Both the position numbers and the translations under genes were made by a program. Positions 1-10,140 of a DNA stretch of 64,000 nt are shown here, piece after piece. The notes beneath the pieces are model-generated. The model was not told the origin of the DNA. It did not search any database and saw only the letters and a program-made list of their open reading frames with translations. This stretch comes from Begonia masoniana. Lineage: Eukaryota; Streptophyta; Magnoliopsida; Cucurbitales; Begoniaceae. Positions within the stretch are counted from its first letter, which is position 1; each line of letters opens with the position of its first letter. Where the stretch lies: assembly GCA_022432975.1 (NCBI GenBank), contig CM039516.1, forward strand, positions 31,901,737 through 31,965,736, given 5' to 3'.

Positions 1-641
1 GTAGGATTCCCGGCCAATAGGGCCCTACATCACAAGGATGCTAGGTAGAAACTGATACGATGATTAGAAGCTGTTTAAGCTACTGTTTGTTACTTATGTT
101 GATGTTTGACTTAATGGTATGATTTCACGTCGAATGAATGCACTATTCTGTAGCTTGATGAGTTAAGAGTTCTCATGTTCATGCATCATGAATGTTTATG
201 CACTATGAAAATGTTTTAAGAGCATGTTTTCCTCATGAACAAGATAAGAATATAAAACCTATGCAACGTGAATTAAGAGAGGGTTGGGGGCGGTTTGGCG
301 TATGTCATTGTCCAAAAGGAAGGACCATGATTACGACCCGCAAGGGACTATGTACACTCTCACTGTCAACCCCCTTTACCGGCACAAATCCTCTCTTAAT
401 TCACACAACATGAATGAAGAATATGATTGATAAACATGAATGATGAATATGAATGACGAGCATGAATGACGATTATGAACGATGAATACGAACGATGAAC
501 AAGAATGAAGACTTTGAGTATGAATATGAACAAGAAAAGATTCATGAGCATTTGTTTCTTAAAATGAGCATTTATGCATACTTGTTAGTATTGCATTCCT
601 TACTAAGCATTAGGCTTATAGTTTAAACCTTATGATGTAGG
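1..641 (+). other. LTR intron-end pairing module, D 5' copy (partial)
   Basis: Arm 1 CCTACATCACAAGG (24-37) and arm 2 CCTTATGATGTAGG (628-641) are inverted complements at 13 of 14 positions. Arm 1 directly abuts the 3' side of the GGCC hairpin. The TAAGC/GCTTA hairpin at 604-618 lies 9 nt before arm 2. The splice donor that belongs to this copy is just off the left edge; it is visible in the 3' LTR at 25491. Confidence 0.75.
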
Positions 642-1067
642 TGAAGATTTAGCAGGTGAGGATTCCAAATTCAGTGATGATGTCTAAGGCTGGTTGCAGG
701 ATGGTGCTCAGGGTGGAAGTCTATGGCTGGCAGGCGAATATGACCCGTAGTTATGCTGATAATGTGTCAGTAAGATTTATGAATGAACTGATGTTTAAGT
801 AGAATGAGATTTTCTTTAGAATATTGGATTCTGTGATTGTCTAGTTTGGTTACCAAAATTTGGGGATGATTATAAGGGTATAGAATGATCTGTTCTAATT
901 AAGTCTTCCGCTACATGTATCCTAGATGAGTCCATGTTTCATGTCTGCCTATGTTTATGTCTACGAGTATGAGATCTGTGAAGGTCAGATTATCTTTCTG
1001 TCGATATGAGTTGTTGGAAGTTTTCTGTATTTTTACTGCTGTGTGACAGAAGTTGGATGAATACATC

Positions 1068-1476
1068 ATCCGGCTGACGTCACCGGTGTGAGCTGAATGA
1101 TAGAAGCTGGATGGGTGAATCACCCGGCTGACGTCACCGGTGGATGGCGAACGTTTTTTGTTCACCGGGTGATGTCTCTTATCGATTGAGGTAAGTGAGT
1201 CACGTGTATTGTACATGCTTACCGGATGATGTCTCTGTTGAATGAGGACATCATCCGGCTGATGTCATCGGTGGATGGGGACAATTGTTGCCCACCGGAT
1301 GATGCCTTTTACTGGCGATGTTAAGTAGTCACGTGAGATGCACATGTATATCGGATGATGTAAGTGAAGTTTTGTCGTCTAGTGACCGGGCAATGTAGTG
1401 TAATTCAAATACCGGATGATGTACAATGGATTACGTGCACTGCACGTGCCCATCGGTAGATGACCTCTACCGGGCG
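1068..1476 (+). repeat. Palindrome/inverted-repeat array in D LTR
   Basis: Repeated short words, CACCGGTG, ATCACCCGG (1119-1127), CCGGGTGAT (1165-1173), CCGGATGATG and GACATCATCCGG, occur in both orientations and can form many small hairpins. The same array is at about 26568-26975 in the 3' LTR. Its last part is separated to 19784-19880 by the insertion of A. No coding function is visible. Confidence 0.75.
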
Positions 1477-1481
1477 ATGTC

Positions 1482-3064
1482 TGATAACTCTTAAATTAGA
1501 GTTATTTTATACTATTTTTAATTGATATAATTTGTATGAATTGAGTGAATGTAAGAAGAAATTGGTATGATTTATTATAATTGCTACATAATGCTGCAGC
1601 ATCACAATATTAGTTGAATTTAATGTATTTCATGCATATTCTCATAAAAACAAGCATATTTGTATCACTAATGAATATTATATTTAAATGCAGAATCATT
1701 AGCGGGAATATCGAATTCAAATGATGGAAATTATGGAGAAAGAGAAAGCAAATCAATGAAATATTGGTTACCATAAATAAAGGAGTAAATCAAGAAACCT
1801 TGGTTGCAAATTGATTCAAATTATGAAGATAGAAAGAGATCCGCTGGAGATTTTGAAAAGCAGAAGACACATGGCATGTAGAAAATGACAAAAAGGAAGG
1901 AAAAGTCAATTGGAAGAAAGAGATTTGGCTTTTCATTGAAACACGTGGAACGAGGATTAGAGGAATAAAGCCATTCTGAAAAATAAAAAGGTGGAACAAT
2001 AAAAATAAATAAAAATCTGGAGAAAAAAAATGAGGATTTGGCTGCTGAAATTAAGGAAGAGAAAAAAGGAACAAAAAGAAAAAGGGAATTTTAGAGAAAA
2101 AGGTTGGTCTGCGGCAGGGAGGCTGGAAGGGGACTTGAACCTAGGGTCAAAGACCTAGAGGAAAAAACCCTAAAGGTCTGTAGAAGAACACCAAGGTTTT
2201 GCAACCCTGAAGAGCTAAAGGACAAAAATAGAGGAAAAGGTGGCGGAAAAACCAAAGGACTACGCAGAACGAGAAGGAGGGGAATCTTGGTTGCTGGACA
2301 TCTGGACTTCAAAAATTCTTCTTCTTAATCTATTTTCTGATTTTTCCTTTGATGAATATTATTTTTATTTTTAGTCTTGTTATCATGATTTTAGGCTAAA
2401 CTTTTTATTACTTGGTTAGGACGATAGTTTTCGTTACGGTATTTTGCTACGATCTCGGTTTTGTTTATGCAATTGTTTATTGAACAATTATTTGTGATGT
2501 TCCTTGTTTAAGTCAGATCATATCGATAGATAGGTTGACGATTCATGTTTATATTGTATCGACAGATAGATATAAATTTTTAGATGCACGAATAATTAAT
2601 CGGATTAAATTGTTACAACGTAGTTAGCATTAATTCGATTGGCGATAAGAATGGAGCATATAGGAAATTCAATATTAGTTATATTCTTTCAAGGTAGAAA
2701 GAAATTCTAAATTGAATTTACCTAGGACAATTCGAAAGAATCCTAGAAATATTTTTATTCTTGTTGTTCATAAACAATACTGCAGAGCATTACCAGAGCA
2801 TCAGTGGTAAAATTATAGTAACGAAGAAATCGATCATAGCCAAGGCTTTTATTCATCAATTTTACCTCGTTTAATCTTGCTTTATTTTATTGCATCATTA
2901 TTCATATTTTATTTCTAATTATTATCCAGCAATTTAAGATTTTTATAAGATTTTTGTAGCGATTATTTCAACTAACAATATCCTCGTGGGATCGATACTT
3001 TACTTACTCTATTACTTCGTTAGCGACACGTGCACTTGCGTGTAAGTGTGTAAAATCACTAACA
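1482..3064 (+). repeat. Element A 5' LTR
   Basis: 1583-bp LTR, TG...CA ends, nearly identical to 18203-19783, which implies a fairly recent insertion. It does not contain the paired-arm module seen in the Tekay-type LTRs. Confidence 0.93.
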
Positions 3065-3070
3065 AGTTTT

Positions 3071-3087
3071 TGGCGCCGTTGCCGGGG
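3071..3087 (+). promoter_or_regulatory. Element A primer binding site (tRNA-Asp)
   Basis: TGGCGCCGTTGCCGGGG lies 6 nt after the 5' LTR. It is the complement of the 3' end of plant tRNA-Asp(GTC), the usual primer of Athila/Tat/Ogre elements. Confidence 0.88.
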
Positions 3088-3203
3088 ATATTGCTTAGTT
3101 GTGATTATTTTGCTATAATTATTTTATTTTACGTTATTTATTTCATTTTGTTTCTCTATTTTTAGGTATTCTTGATTTATGCTTGACGATTGGAGAAGAT
3201 AAT

Positions 3204-5039
3204 ATGGATAACCAAGAAGAAAGACGAATCATTCTGAATCGAATAATTGATGATCGAGATCGACCTATTCAAGACTTTGCCATTCCCACTCTCGACGATT
3301 TGAATCCCGGCATCGTTAGACTAGACCTGCATGCGATTCGATTTGAGCTTAAACCAGTTATGTTCCAAATGCTTCAAACCATTGGACAATTTAGTGGAAT
3401 GGTAACAGACAATCCTCATCGTCACCTCAAAGCATTTGGAGAAGTGAGCGACTCGTTTCATTTTCCTGGAGTTTCAGTAGAGGCCTTAAGGCTAAAGCTT
3501 TTCCAGTATTCTTTAAGAGACCGAGCACGAGATTGGTTGGATAGCATCCCATCAAATACTATCACTACATGGGAAGAGTTTGCCAAGAAATTTATTATGA
3601 AATATCATCCACCAGTGCAGGAATGCAAGGATGAGAAATGAAATAACAAGCTTTCAACAGAGGGATGGAGAGTCATTTTATGAAGCCTGGGATAGATTCA
3701 AGGAATTATTAAGGCAATGCCGTAACCATGGAATACCACACTGGATTCAGTTGGAGACATTTTACAATGGATTAAATGGGCTGACAAGATCTATTGTTGA
3801 TGCTGCAGCAAATGGAACCCTCTTATCAAAATCCTTCAATGAAGCTTATGACTTGCTGGAGAAATGGCAGTAAACAGTTATCAATGGCCTTCAAACAGAA
3901 CTCATGCTACAAGGCATGGATCGGGGGTTTATGATTTAGATGAAGTGGCTGCTTTAAATGCAAAGATTGCTATGCTGGAAAATGCGGTCAAAAAGATGAA
4001 CAGACCACCTAAACCGTCAGCAAGAGAGGTTTCATGCATGTTTTGTGGGGAAAACCACGATGAAAATTCATGTCTCACTAATCCGAAATCTGCAATTTAT
4101 GTTGGATACAATAGGAATGACAATCCCTACTCTCAATCTTATAATCCTAACTGGGAACAATATCCAATTTTTCAGTGGAATTCCCAACAGCAGCAAAATG
4201 CTACAGCACCAATCAGACTAGCTGAAAATTACACTCAAGGTTTCTCACAGCCAACTCATACTTCAATGCATCAAGAACAATCAGACAGCTTCGCCAGAGA
4301 ATATGCTGCTAAGACAGATGTGATCTTGCAGAACTTGGCTGCATCAATAAAAAATATGGAGACACATATGGGGCAGTTGACTCAATCTTTAAGCACAAGG
4401 ACTGCAGTGCAATTATCAAACGATACAGAAGTTCTGCAAAGATCAGAAAAGGAGCATTGTAAGGCCATAGTATTGAGGAATGAACGGGAACCTGAGATTC
4501 CAGAAAAACAACAGAAAGCAAAGAATTTAAACAAACAAGAAGAGTTGGTGGAACAATATTATATGGAGGAAGAAGAAAAGGATAGTCCAGAAACTAGCGT
4601 TGTAGAAACTGATGCTGCAGTAATGCCACCGCAGCAACAAAGTGAATTGAAAACTCAGAGACCACCACTACCATTACCTCAAATACTACAGAAGCACGCA
4701 GAAAAAGAAACTTTTGGGAGAAAAGAGGAGAGTCTTGGCTGTGGCAAAGACGTGAATGAGCAGCATATTACTTTTAATGTATTGCAAGCTATGAAGTGCC
4801 CGTACGATGAAGAAGATTGCTTCAACATATCTGAAAAGATGAAAATGGAAGACACGAAGCAATTTCCTAGGAGCCACAGGAAACAGTTTGAGGTATTTGT
4901 TCGAACGAAGGATAACCCAGAAGCTTTCAAGCTATCTATTAAAGATGCACCAACAGTGGAGCTTAAAAATCAAGCGCTTGTTGGGAGGAAACCCAATTTT
5001 TTATATCCTTTTATGTTGGTTTTTGTTTATTTTTTTTAG
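3204..5039 (+). pseudogene. Element A gag, frameshifted
   Basis: This is a capsid/nucleocapsid-type protein that would form the cytoplasmic particle. The first ATG in frame is at 3204. The retrotransposon gag domain (PF03732-like) covers about 3400-3850, and a CX2CX3HX4C knuckle at about 4035-4073 represents the nucleocapsid. The reading frame is broken near 3630 and near 3860, so three overlapping open frames are needed (3204-3641, 3631-3873, 3864-5039). The last part is acidic and Q-rich. The end, after about 4780, has lost similarity to anything recognised, and pol does not follow. The order and knuckle type match Athila/Tat gags. Confidence 0.85.
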
Positions 5040-6390
5040 TTTTTGATTTCAATAATGTTGATGCTGAAATGTTTTCTATAGCAAAAAAAAAAAATCAGGT
5101 TTGCACAATTAGGGGAAGAAGAAAAACCACACCACTATCCAAATGCTTGCAAGCAGAGCTGCAGCATCAGCCGAGAACACAGTGTACCAGCAACAAATTA
5201 TGGAGGGATTAAAGCTTCTCGATGAAAGACTAGCCAAGTCAACCTTCTCTCACTTTTCCACAATACTGCTCCACGACTCGAAATCTGAATCAGAACCCGC
5301 AGCATAATCAACCAGGGAAGTACTTACCCCCTAGTTTTGCTTTATTTTGTTTAAATTTTGAACTTTATTTTGTTTGACAGTGGGGACACTGTCGCATTTA
5401 AGTTTGGGAGTATTATAAGGAAATAGGATGGATTGACTGTTGGCTGTGACACATATCTAATGAATAGCAATGAAATTTTTAAGTATTTCCTAATTAAGTA
5501 AATTGTTGAATAATGTCACTACTACACATTATTAGGAATTGATTTAGATTTATTCCCATGAGCTTATTGTTATCCTAACACACAAACTTCTTTTGGTTGC
5601 TTAGGAATATCATCATTACTAAACGTTTGCAATTATATTTAAATGACAACAATTCAATGTTTTGATGAAGGAAATTAGTAATAAAAGACTTCCTTCTAAA
5701 AAAAAAAAAGAAGCAAAAATAAAACAGAATATTAAAATAATAAGTTTGGGGGTTAAAAAAAATATAAAAATAAAAAATAAATGCAATTTCCTAATCTACT
5801 TTCAATTTCGAGTGAGCCTTTTGGATACTCGATGGGTAGAAATAAACTAGAGGAACTTTGGGAGGAACTTCATTGCATGATTATTGACTATACTCCTCTA
5901 TTATTTTATATGAGTATGTATCTTTAAGTGACACTACTGAGTAACCGGAGGCCTTCATGACCAATGTTGTCAATCGCGTAAAAAGGTAGTGTGACTTATA
6001 GAGAAAGTCAATACAAAAATTTTATATCCTCCTTGCTTAGTTGTGTTTTATTTTATCAAAAAGAAGAACCTTTGAAAGCTTAATTGAATTAGGAAAAACA
6101 TTAAAGAATTGGTATTCTATTGTATTCATTGTGATGTTTAGTTTTGATGGTTGAACTTAGCAATTTAAGAGGAGTTTGAGTCACACACGCACTTTGAAAA
6201 TTAGTTCATTGGGAAATAAATCTATATTAGTTGATTTTAATTGTGATAGTGAAATTTTTCAATAATTTACAAGTTTCGAAATATCTTGAAAATTACATGG
6301 TATTGGTTGATGTTACCTTGTGAAGTTATTTAATTTTGATTTCGTTTTGCATCACTCGAGGACGAGTAATGGTTCAAGTTTGGGGGTATT
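5040..6390 (+). other. Element A non-coding tail between gag and 3' LTR
   Basis: No long open frame and no pol motif on either strand. Two purine-tract-like sequences occur: GTTTGGGAGTATT near 5402 and the terminal one at 6378-6390. The remainder is AT-rich. This is where pol and the long 3' spacer of an autonomous Athila/Tat element would be. Confidence 0.7.
6378..6390 (+). promoter_or_regulatory. Element A polypurine tract
   Basis: GTTTGGGGGTATT sits immediately before TGATA, the first five bases of the 3' LTR. It primes plus-strand synthesis in this lineage. Confidence 0.75.
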
Positions 6391-6787
6391 TGATATGTAA
6401 CAATTACAAATTCAAATTGGAAATTCCCAATTCAATTCAATTTTTTTTTATTATTTCAAGCAATCTGTAACCCAAATTTTTTTGGATAAAAATCAAATTA
6501 AAAATCAAGACTAATTGGGTGAATCTAACCCGAAAAATCAACCAAAGACAGAAAAGGTTTGGATTTGAGGTTCAACAAATCCGAATTTGAAATCGGATTT
6601 TCAGAGAACCAGTCGGATTCTCCTCTGAAAATCCGACGCTCAATCTGTATGCATGAAGTCTGGAAAACGTCCAGATACAAAGAAGAGATAAACTGGAAAT
6701 TTGAAAAAAATCCGAGCTTACCTGTTGCAGCTCGAAAAATCCGTGGAGTTGGCGGATTCCACGGAAGGCGCGGGGTCACCCCTCGCT

Positions 6788-6797
6788 CTATAAATAG
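6788..6797 (+). promoter_or_regulatory. TATA box of element B 5' LTR
   Basis: CTATAAATAG, repeated at 16525-16534 in the 3' LTR. It is followed by a C/T-rich leader typical of plant transcripts. The start site itself is inferred to lie about 30 nt downstream. Confidence 0.7.
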
Positions 6798-7632
6798 AGG
6801 CTTTCGGTGGAGGAGGAAACTCACACCGAAGCACTCCTCTTCCTCTCGAGTTCAGAGAAACTCTTACCTCTCAGTCATCGACGACGAACGTTGGAGAAGC
6901 AGCAACTCCAAAGCCGAGCTCCGACAAAACTTTCTTCTCTGGCCGCCGAGCTCCGACGACGCTCCCTGAACTCCGACGACGACCCATCGGAGTAAGCTCT
7001 CTCTGTTTTCCCCTCTGTCTCTCGCCGATCACTCTCGGCTTCTCTCCCTCACTCTCTGTTCTCATTCTCCCTCTCTGCTCTCAGGACCTGACAATCGTGA
7101 AGAAGAAGGTTAAGGAGAATCGGGTTTTGTTTAAAAACCTGAACCAGGCCAGCAGCGAACCAACTCGAACCGGTTCACTTATTTCAGCCCAGACCGAACC
7201 AAACCAAGCTGACCCGAACCGAACCGGACCAACAGTGACCCGACCCGATTACTGTTCACCGACCCGAGTACTGTTCACCCGACCCGGACCAGACTCGAAC
7301 CGATTTTTCCATCCGATTCTAACTGAACCGATCGAAAATTTATCCGGTAAGAATTTCTGCCCAAATTCTTTTAAAGTTGGATTAAAATTAAGTGGGATTT
7401 TAATATTGTTATTCGAATTAGGCAGAAAATATTTTGGAACCGTCCGATTCGATCCAAATCGAATCAAACGATCCGATCTGACCCGACAACACACCGTAAG
7501 TAAATTCTGCTCAAATTACTTTGTAATTGAATTTATTAAGTAGGAACTTAAAATCAAAGATTTGATTTGAACAGGGTATTATTTTGGAAATTTTGGAAAA
7601 ATCCCGATAAACGCTAATTGCTCGAAATCCAA

Positions 7633-8061
7633 GTAAGTGAAATACAAGTTTTGGCTACGGCCCTACATCACAAGATTATTTTATAATTATTTTATTTTCA
7701 GTTACACGTTTTTAATGGTTGAGCACGTATGTTAGAATATCGACATAGAATAGTTTAAAAGATAAAATTGATAGGTTATTTGCATGTGTATGAAAAAGTA
7801 AAAGAAAATGCGATAGCAAAAGCCTGAACGACAGTGAGATGGTGAGCTTGAGCATATGTTTTAACGTGATAGCAAAAGTCTGAACGACAGTGAGATGGTG
7901 AGCTTGATCGTTAAAAATTAAAAGTAAAAGATGACGATGCCTGAACGACAATGAGATGGCTAAGTCTTAACAGGATTCGGTAAAAGTAAAAGTAAAAGTT
8001 TTGCACGTATTTCCACTTACTGAGTTTTTCTCACCTTTTTGTTTTAAACTTGTGATGTAGG
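7633..8061 (+). other. LTR intron-end pairing module, B 5' copy
   Basis: Donor GTAAGT at 7633-7638. A weak GGC-TACG-GCC hairpin (7653-7662) is followed by arm 1 CCTACATCACAAG (7662-7674). The spacer holds three copies of a CCTGAACGACARTGAGATGG-type repeat (about 7820-7960). Hairpin 2 TGAG-TTTTT-CTCA is at 8021-8033. Arm 2 CTTGTGATGTAGG (8049-8061) ends in the candidate acceptor AG at 8059-8060. The arms are a perfect 13/13 complement. Confidence 0.75.
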
Positions 8062-8467
8062 AGAGTTTATGTCTGAGAAGAAATCGCTGCAATTGAGAAT
8101 CCTCCAGTGGCAAGCGAGCATACAGATGAAGATCATATTGATGATTTTGAGGGAAATGATTTAAACTAGTATGCTTTAGTTTTTCAAACGATATTTAAAG
8201 TTTATTTCAATTTGAGAATTTGAATCATTGTGTTGAATTTTTATTATTAAATAAAGTTTCATTAAATGTTTTAAATATGCGATGGTTTTCAAGATTTTAA
8301 CAAATTAATTATTAAAGCTTCCGTGATATTTAAGTTTTCAATTAATATGTTTTAAATTTTAAATTTTCGATTTAACGTTCGATTTCAAGAATCAATTTGG
8401 GGAAAATTCTAGGGTTTTCAAAATTAGGGTTTTAAATTGGAGATTTTTAAATTGGGGCGTTACAATT

Positions 8468-8478
8468 TGGTATCAGAG
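8468..8478 (+). promoter_or_regulatory. Element B primer binding site (initiator tRNA-Met)
   Basis: TGGTATCAGAG begins 3 nt after the LTR end. It is complementary to the 3' end of plant initiator tRNA-Met, the usual primer of Tekay/Del elements. Confidence 0.85.
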
Positions 8479-8666
8479 AGACAAGGTTTATAAAATGATT
8501 CTGTAAACTACTCTGTATACTCACGTGCACCTGGAAGATTGTCAATCAGCAAGTAAGTCAGTATTAAAATTTTATATTTTGATAAAAGTATGGTAGGTAA
8601 TATTGTAGTACTTTTATAAGTATATAAGATAGATTTTCCTAAAATAAGATCGTTGTGATGTAGACT

Positions 8667-10140
8667 ATGGCCAATCGTAGAGGAGATAGAAATGATCGAG
8701 ATGCTCTACTCGATCGAATGATGGATATGATGGAGATGCAAGCCAGACAAAATGAACAATTGTCGCAAGCAGCTAATGCGGCAGCTCAGGCAGCCACTGC
8801 CGCGGCTCAGGCAGCAAATATGCAGGCCCAAGTTCCTAATAGGCCTCGGCATACAGATATGGATTTTGACAGATTTCGACGATTGGACCCTCCAAGTTTC
8901 TACGGCAATTTAGCTGATATGGCAGCAGCAGATGATTGGATCAGGACCATTGAGGAAATTTTTGAGCATGCCAAGATTGCTGAGGAAGAGAAAGTTATTT
9001 GTGCATCTTCTATGTTTCGGATGGATGCACGTTATTGGTGGGACTCTGTGAAAGCGATGCATACGGTTGCTACCATGACCTGGGAGAAATTCAAAGAGTT
9101 ATTCAACGAGAAGTATTTCACGGACTCAATGATGGATGCTAAGGCTGAGGAATTTATGGCTCTCAAACAGACTAGGAGGTGTGATGGAGTATCTACACAA
9201 ATTTGAGCAATTGTCTCGTTACGTCCCTCACATTGCTGGTAACGAGACTATGAAGGTGAAGCGGTTTATTCAAGGACTAAGGGCGGAGATACTCAAGGAC
9301 ATCCGGCTCATTACTTCAAAGAACTCTTCATTCGCATTTGTGGTGGAGAAATCACTGGCTGCAGAGCAAGGAGAAAAAGATGTTATCAAGGCCCAGGAAT
9401 TGCGAAGGAGATACAGCCATGCGACTCAAGCTGTACGAGGTAGAATTCCACCACAACAAACGACTGGATTTAAGCGACCTATAAACAGTGGACCTGCTGG
9501 AGGACCTTCTAAGTTTGCTGGAGGACCTTCCAAGTTTGTGAAGAAGGAACCTACGACAACAACTGCACCTATATGTCCCACATGTAAGAAGCCACATTTC
9601 GGAGAGTGTCGTGTTCAAGCCAACACTTGTTTTAAATGCGGTCAACCTGGACACTATATTAACAACTGCCCAAAGAATGCTCGGTGGCAACCCAAAACAA
9701 CTGCTAGAGTCTTTGCCATGACGAAGGATGAAGCTGAAGGAAATGCATCTGTGGTGACAGGTTCGATATTTATTTTTGGCATTTCTTCTAGCACATTATT
9801 TGATTCTGGAGCTACGCATTCATTTATATCCTTTGAGTATGCTAAGAAGTTTGACATTAAAGTAGAGCCTCTAGAGTGTAATATGGGAGTAGCTAGACCT
9901 TCGGGCAAGGTTATGTTTGCCGATTCTATTATTAGAAGATGTGAGGTGTGTATTGGGGAAAATCAACTGGAAGTTGATTTAATTATCTTGGCAATGTATG
10001 ATTACGATGTTATCCTTGGAATGGATTGGCTTACTAATCACTATGCGACTATTGATTGTCGCAAGAAGATGGTAAATTTTCAACTGCCTGGAAAAGAGCC
10101 GTTTTCTTTCTATGGGATTCTAAAGGTTCAAGAGTTCTAG
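8667..10140 (+). pseudogene. Element B gag and protease, frameshifted
   Basis: Gag begins at ATG 8667 with a Q/A-rich coiled segment. The PF03732-type gag domain spans about 8860-9330. The frame changes near 9180, within the gag domain (second open frame 9136-10140). A CX2CX4HX4C zinc knuckle lies at 9628-9668, and the aspartic protease active site DSGATHSF starts at 9802. A second frame change near 10115 separates protease from reverse transcriptase. Gag would form the particle and protease would cleave the polyprotein; neither can be made intact from this copy. Confidence 0.9.

Larger units (their letters stand above)
1..1481 (+). repeat. Element D 5' LTR, first part
   Basis: Matches 25503 onward in the 3' LTR with about 1% differences. 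It contains a GGCC-AATAG-GGCC hairpin (12-24), arm 1 of the long-range pairing (24-37), a minisatellite of GAATGAYGA-type repeats (about 415-530), the TAAGC-ATTAG-GCTTA hairpin (604-618), arm 2 (628-641) and a palindrome-rich stretch with CCGG and GATGTC words (about 1068-1476). The LTR is interrupted at 1481 by element A and resumes at 19784. Confidence 0.92.
6396..8464 (+). repeat. Element B 5' LTR
   Basis: 2069-bp LTR. TATA box CTATAAATAG at 6788-6797, then a CT-rich leader. A stretch of repeated GAACCGAACC and CCCGACCCG words lies at 7150-7330. The intron-end pairing module is at 7633-8061. Very similar to 16142-18202. Confidence 0.93.

Noticed and set aside
6559..7543. Open frames in the B LTR leader (6559-6969, 7097-7543 and copies at 16296-16732)
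   Set aside because: Duplicated with the LTR, differ by frame between copies, and have low-complexity peptides from CCGAACC-type repeats.
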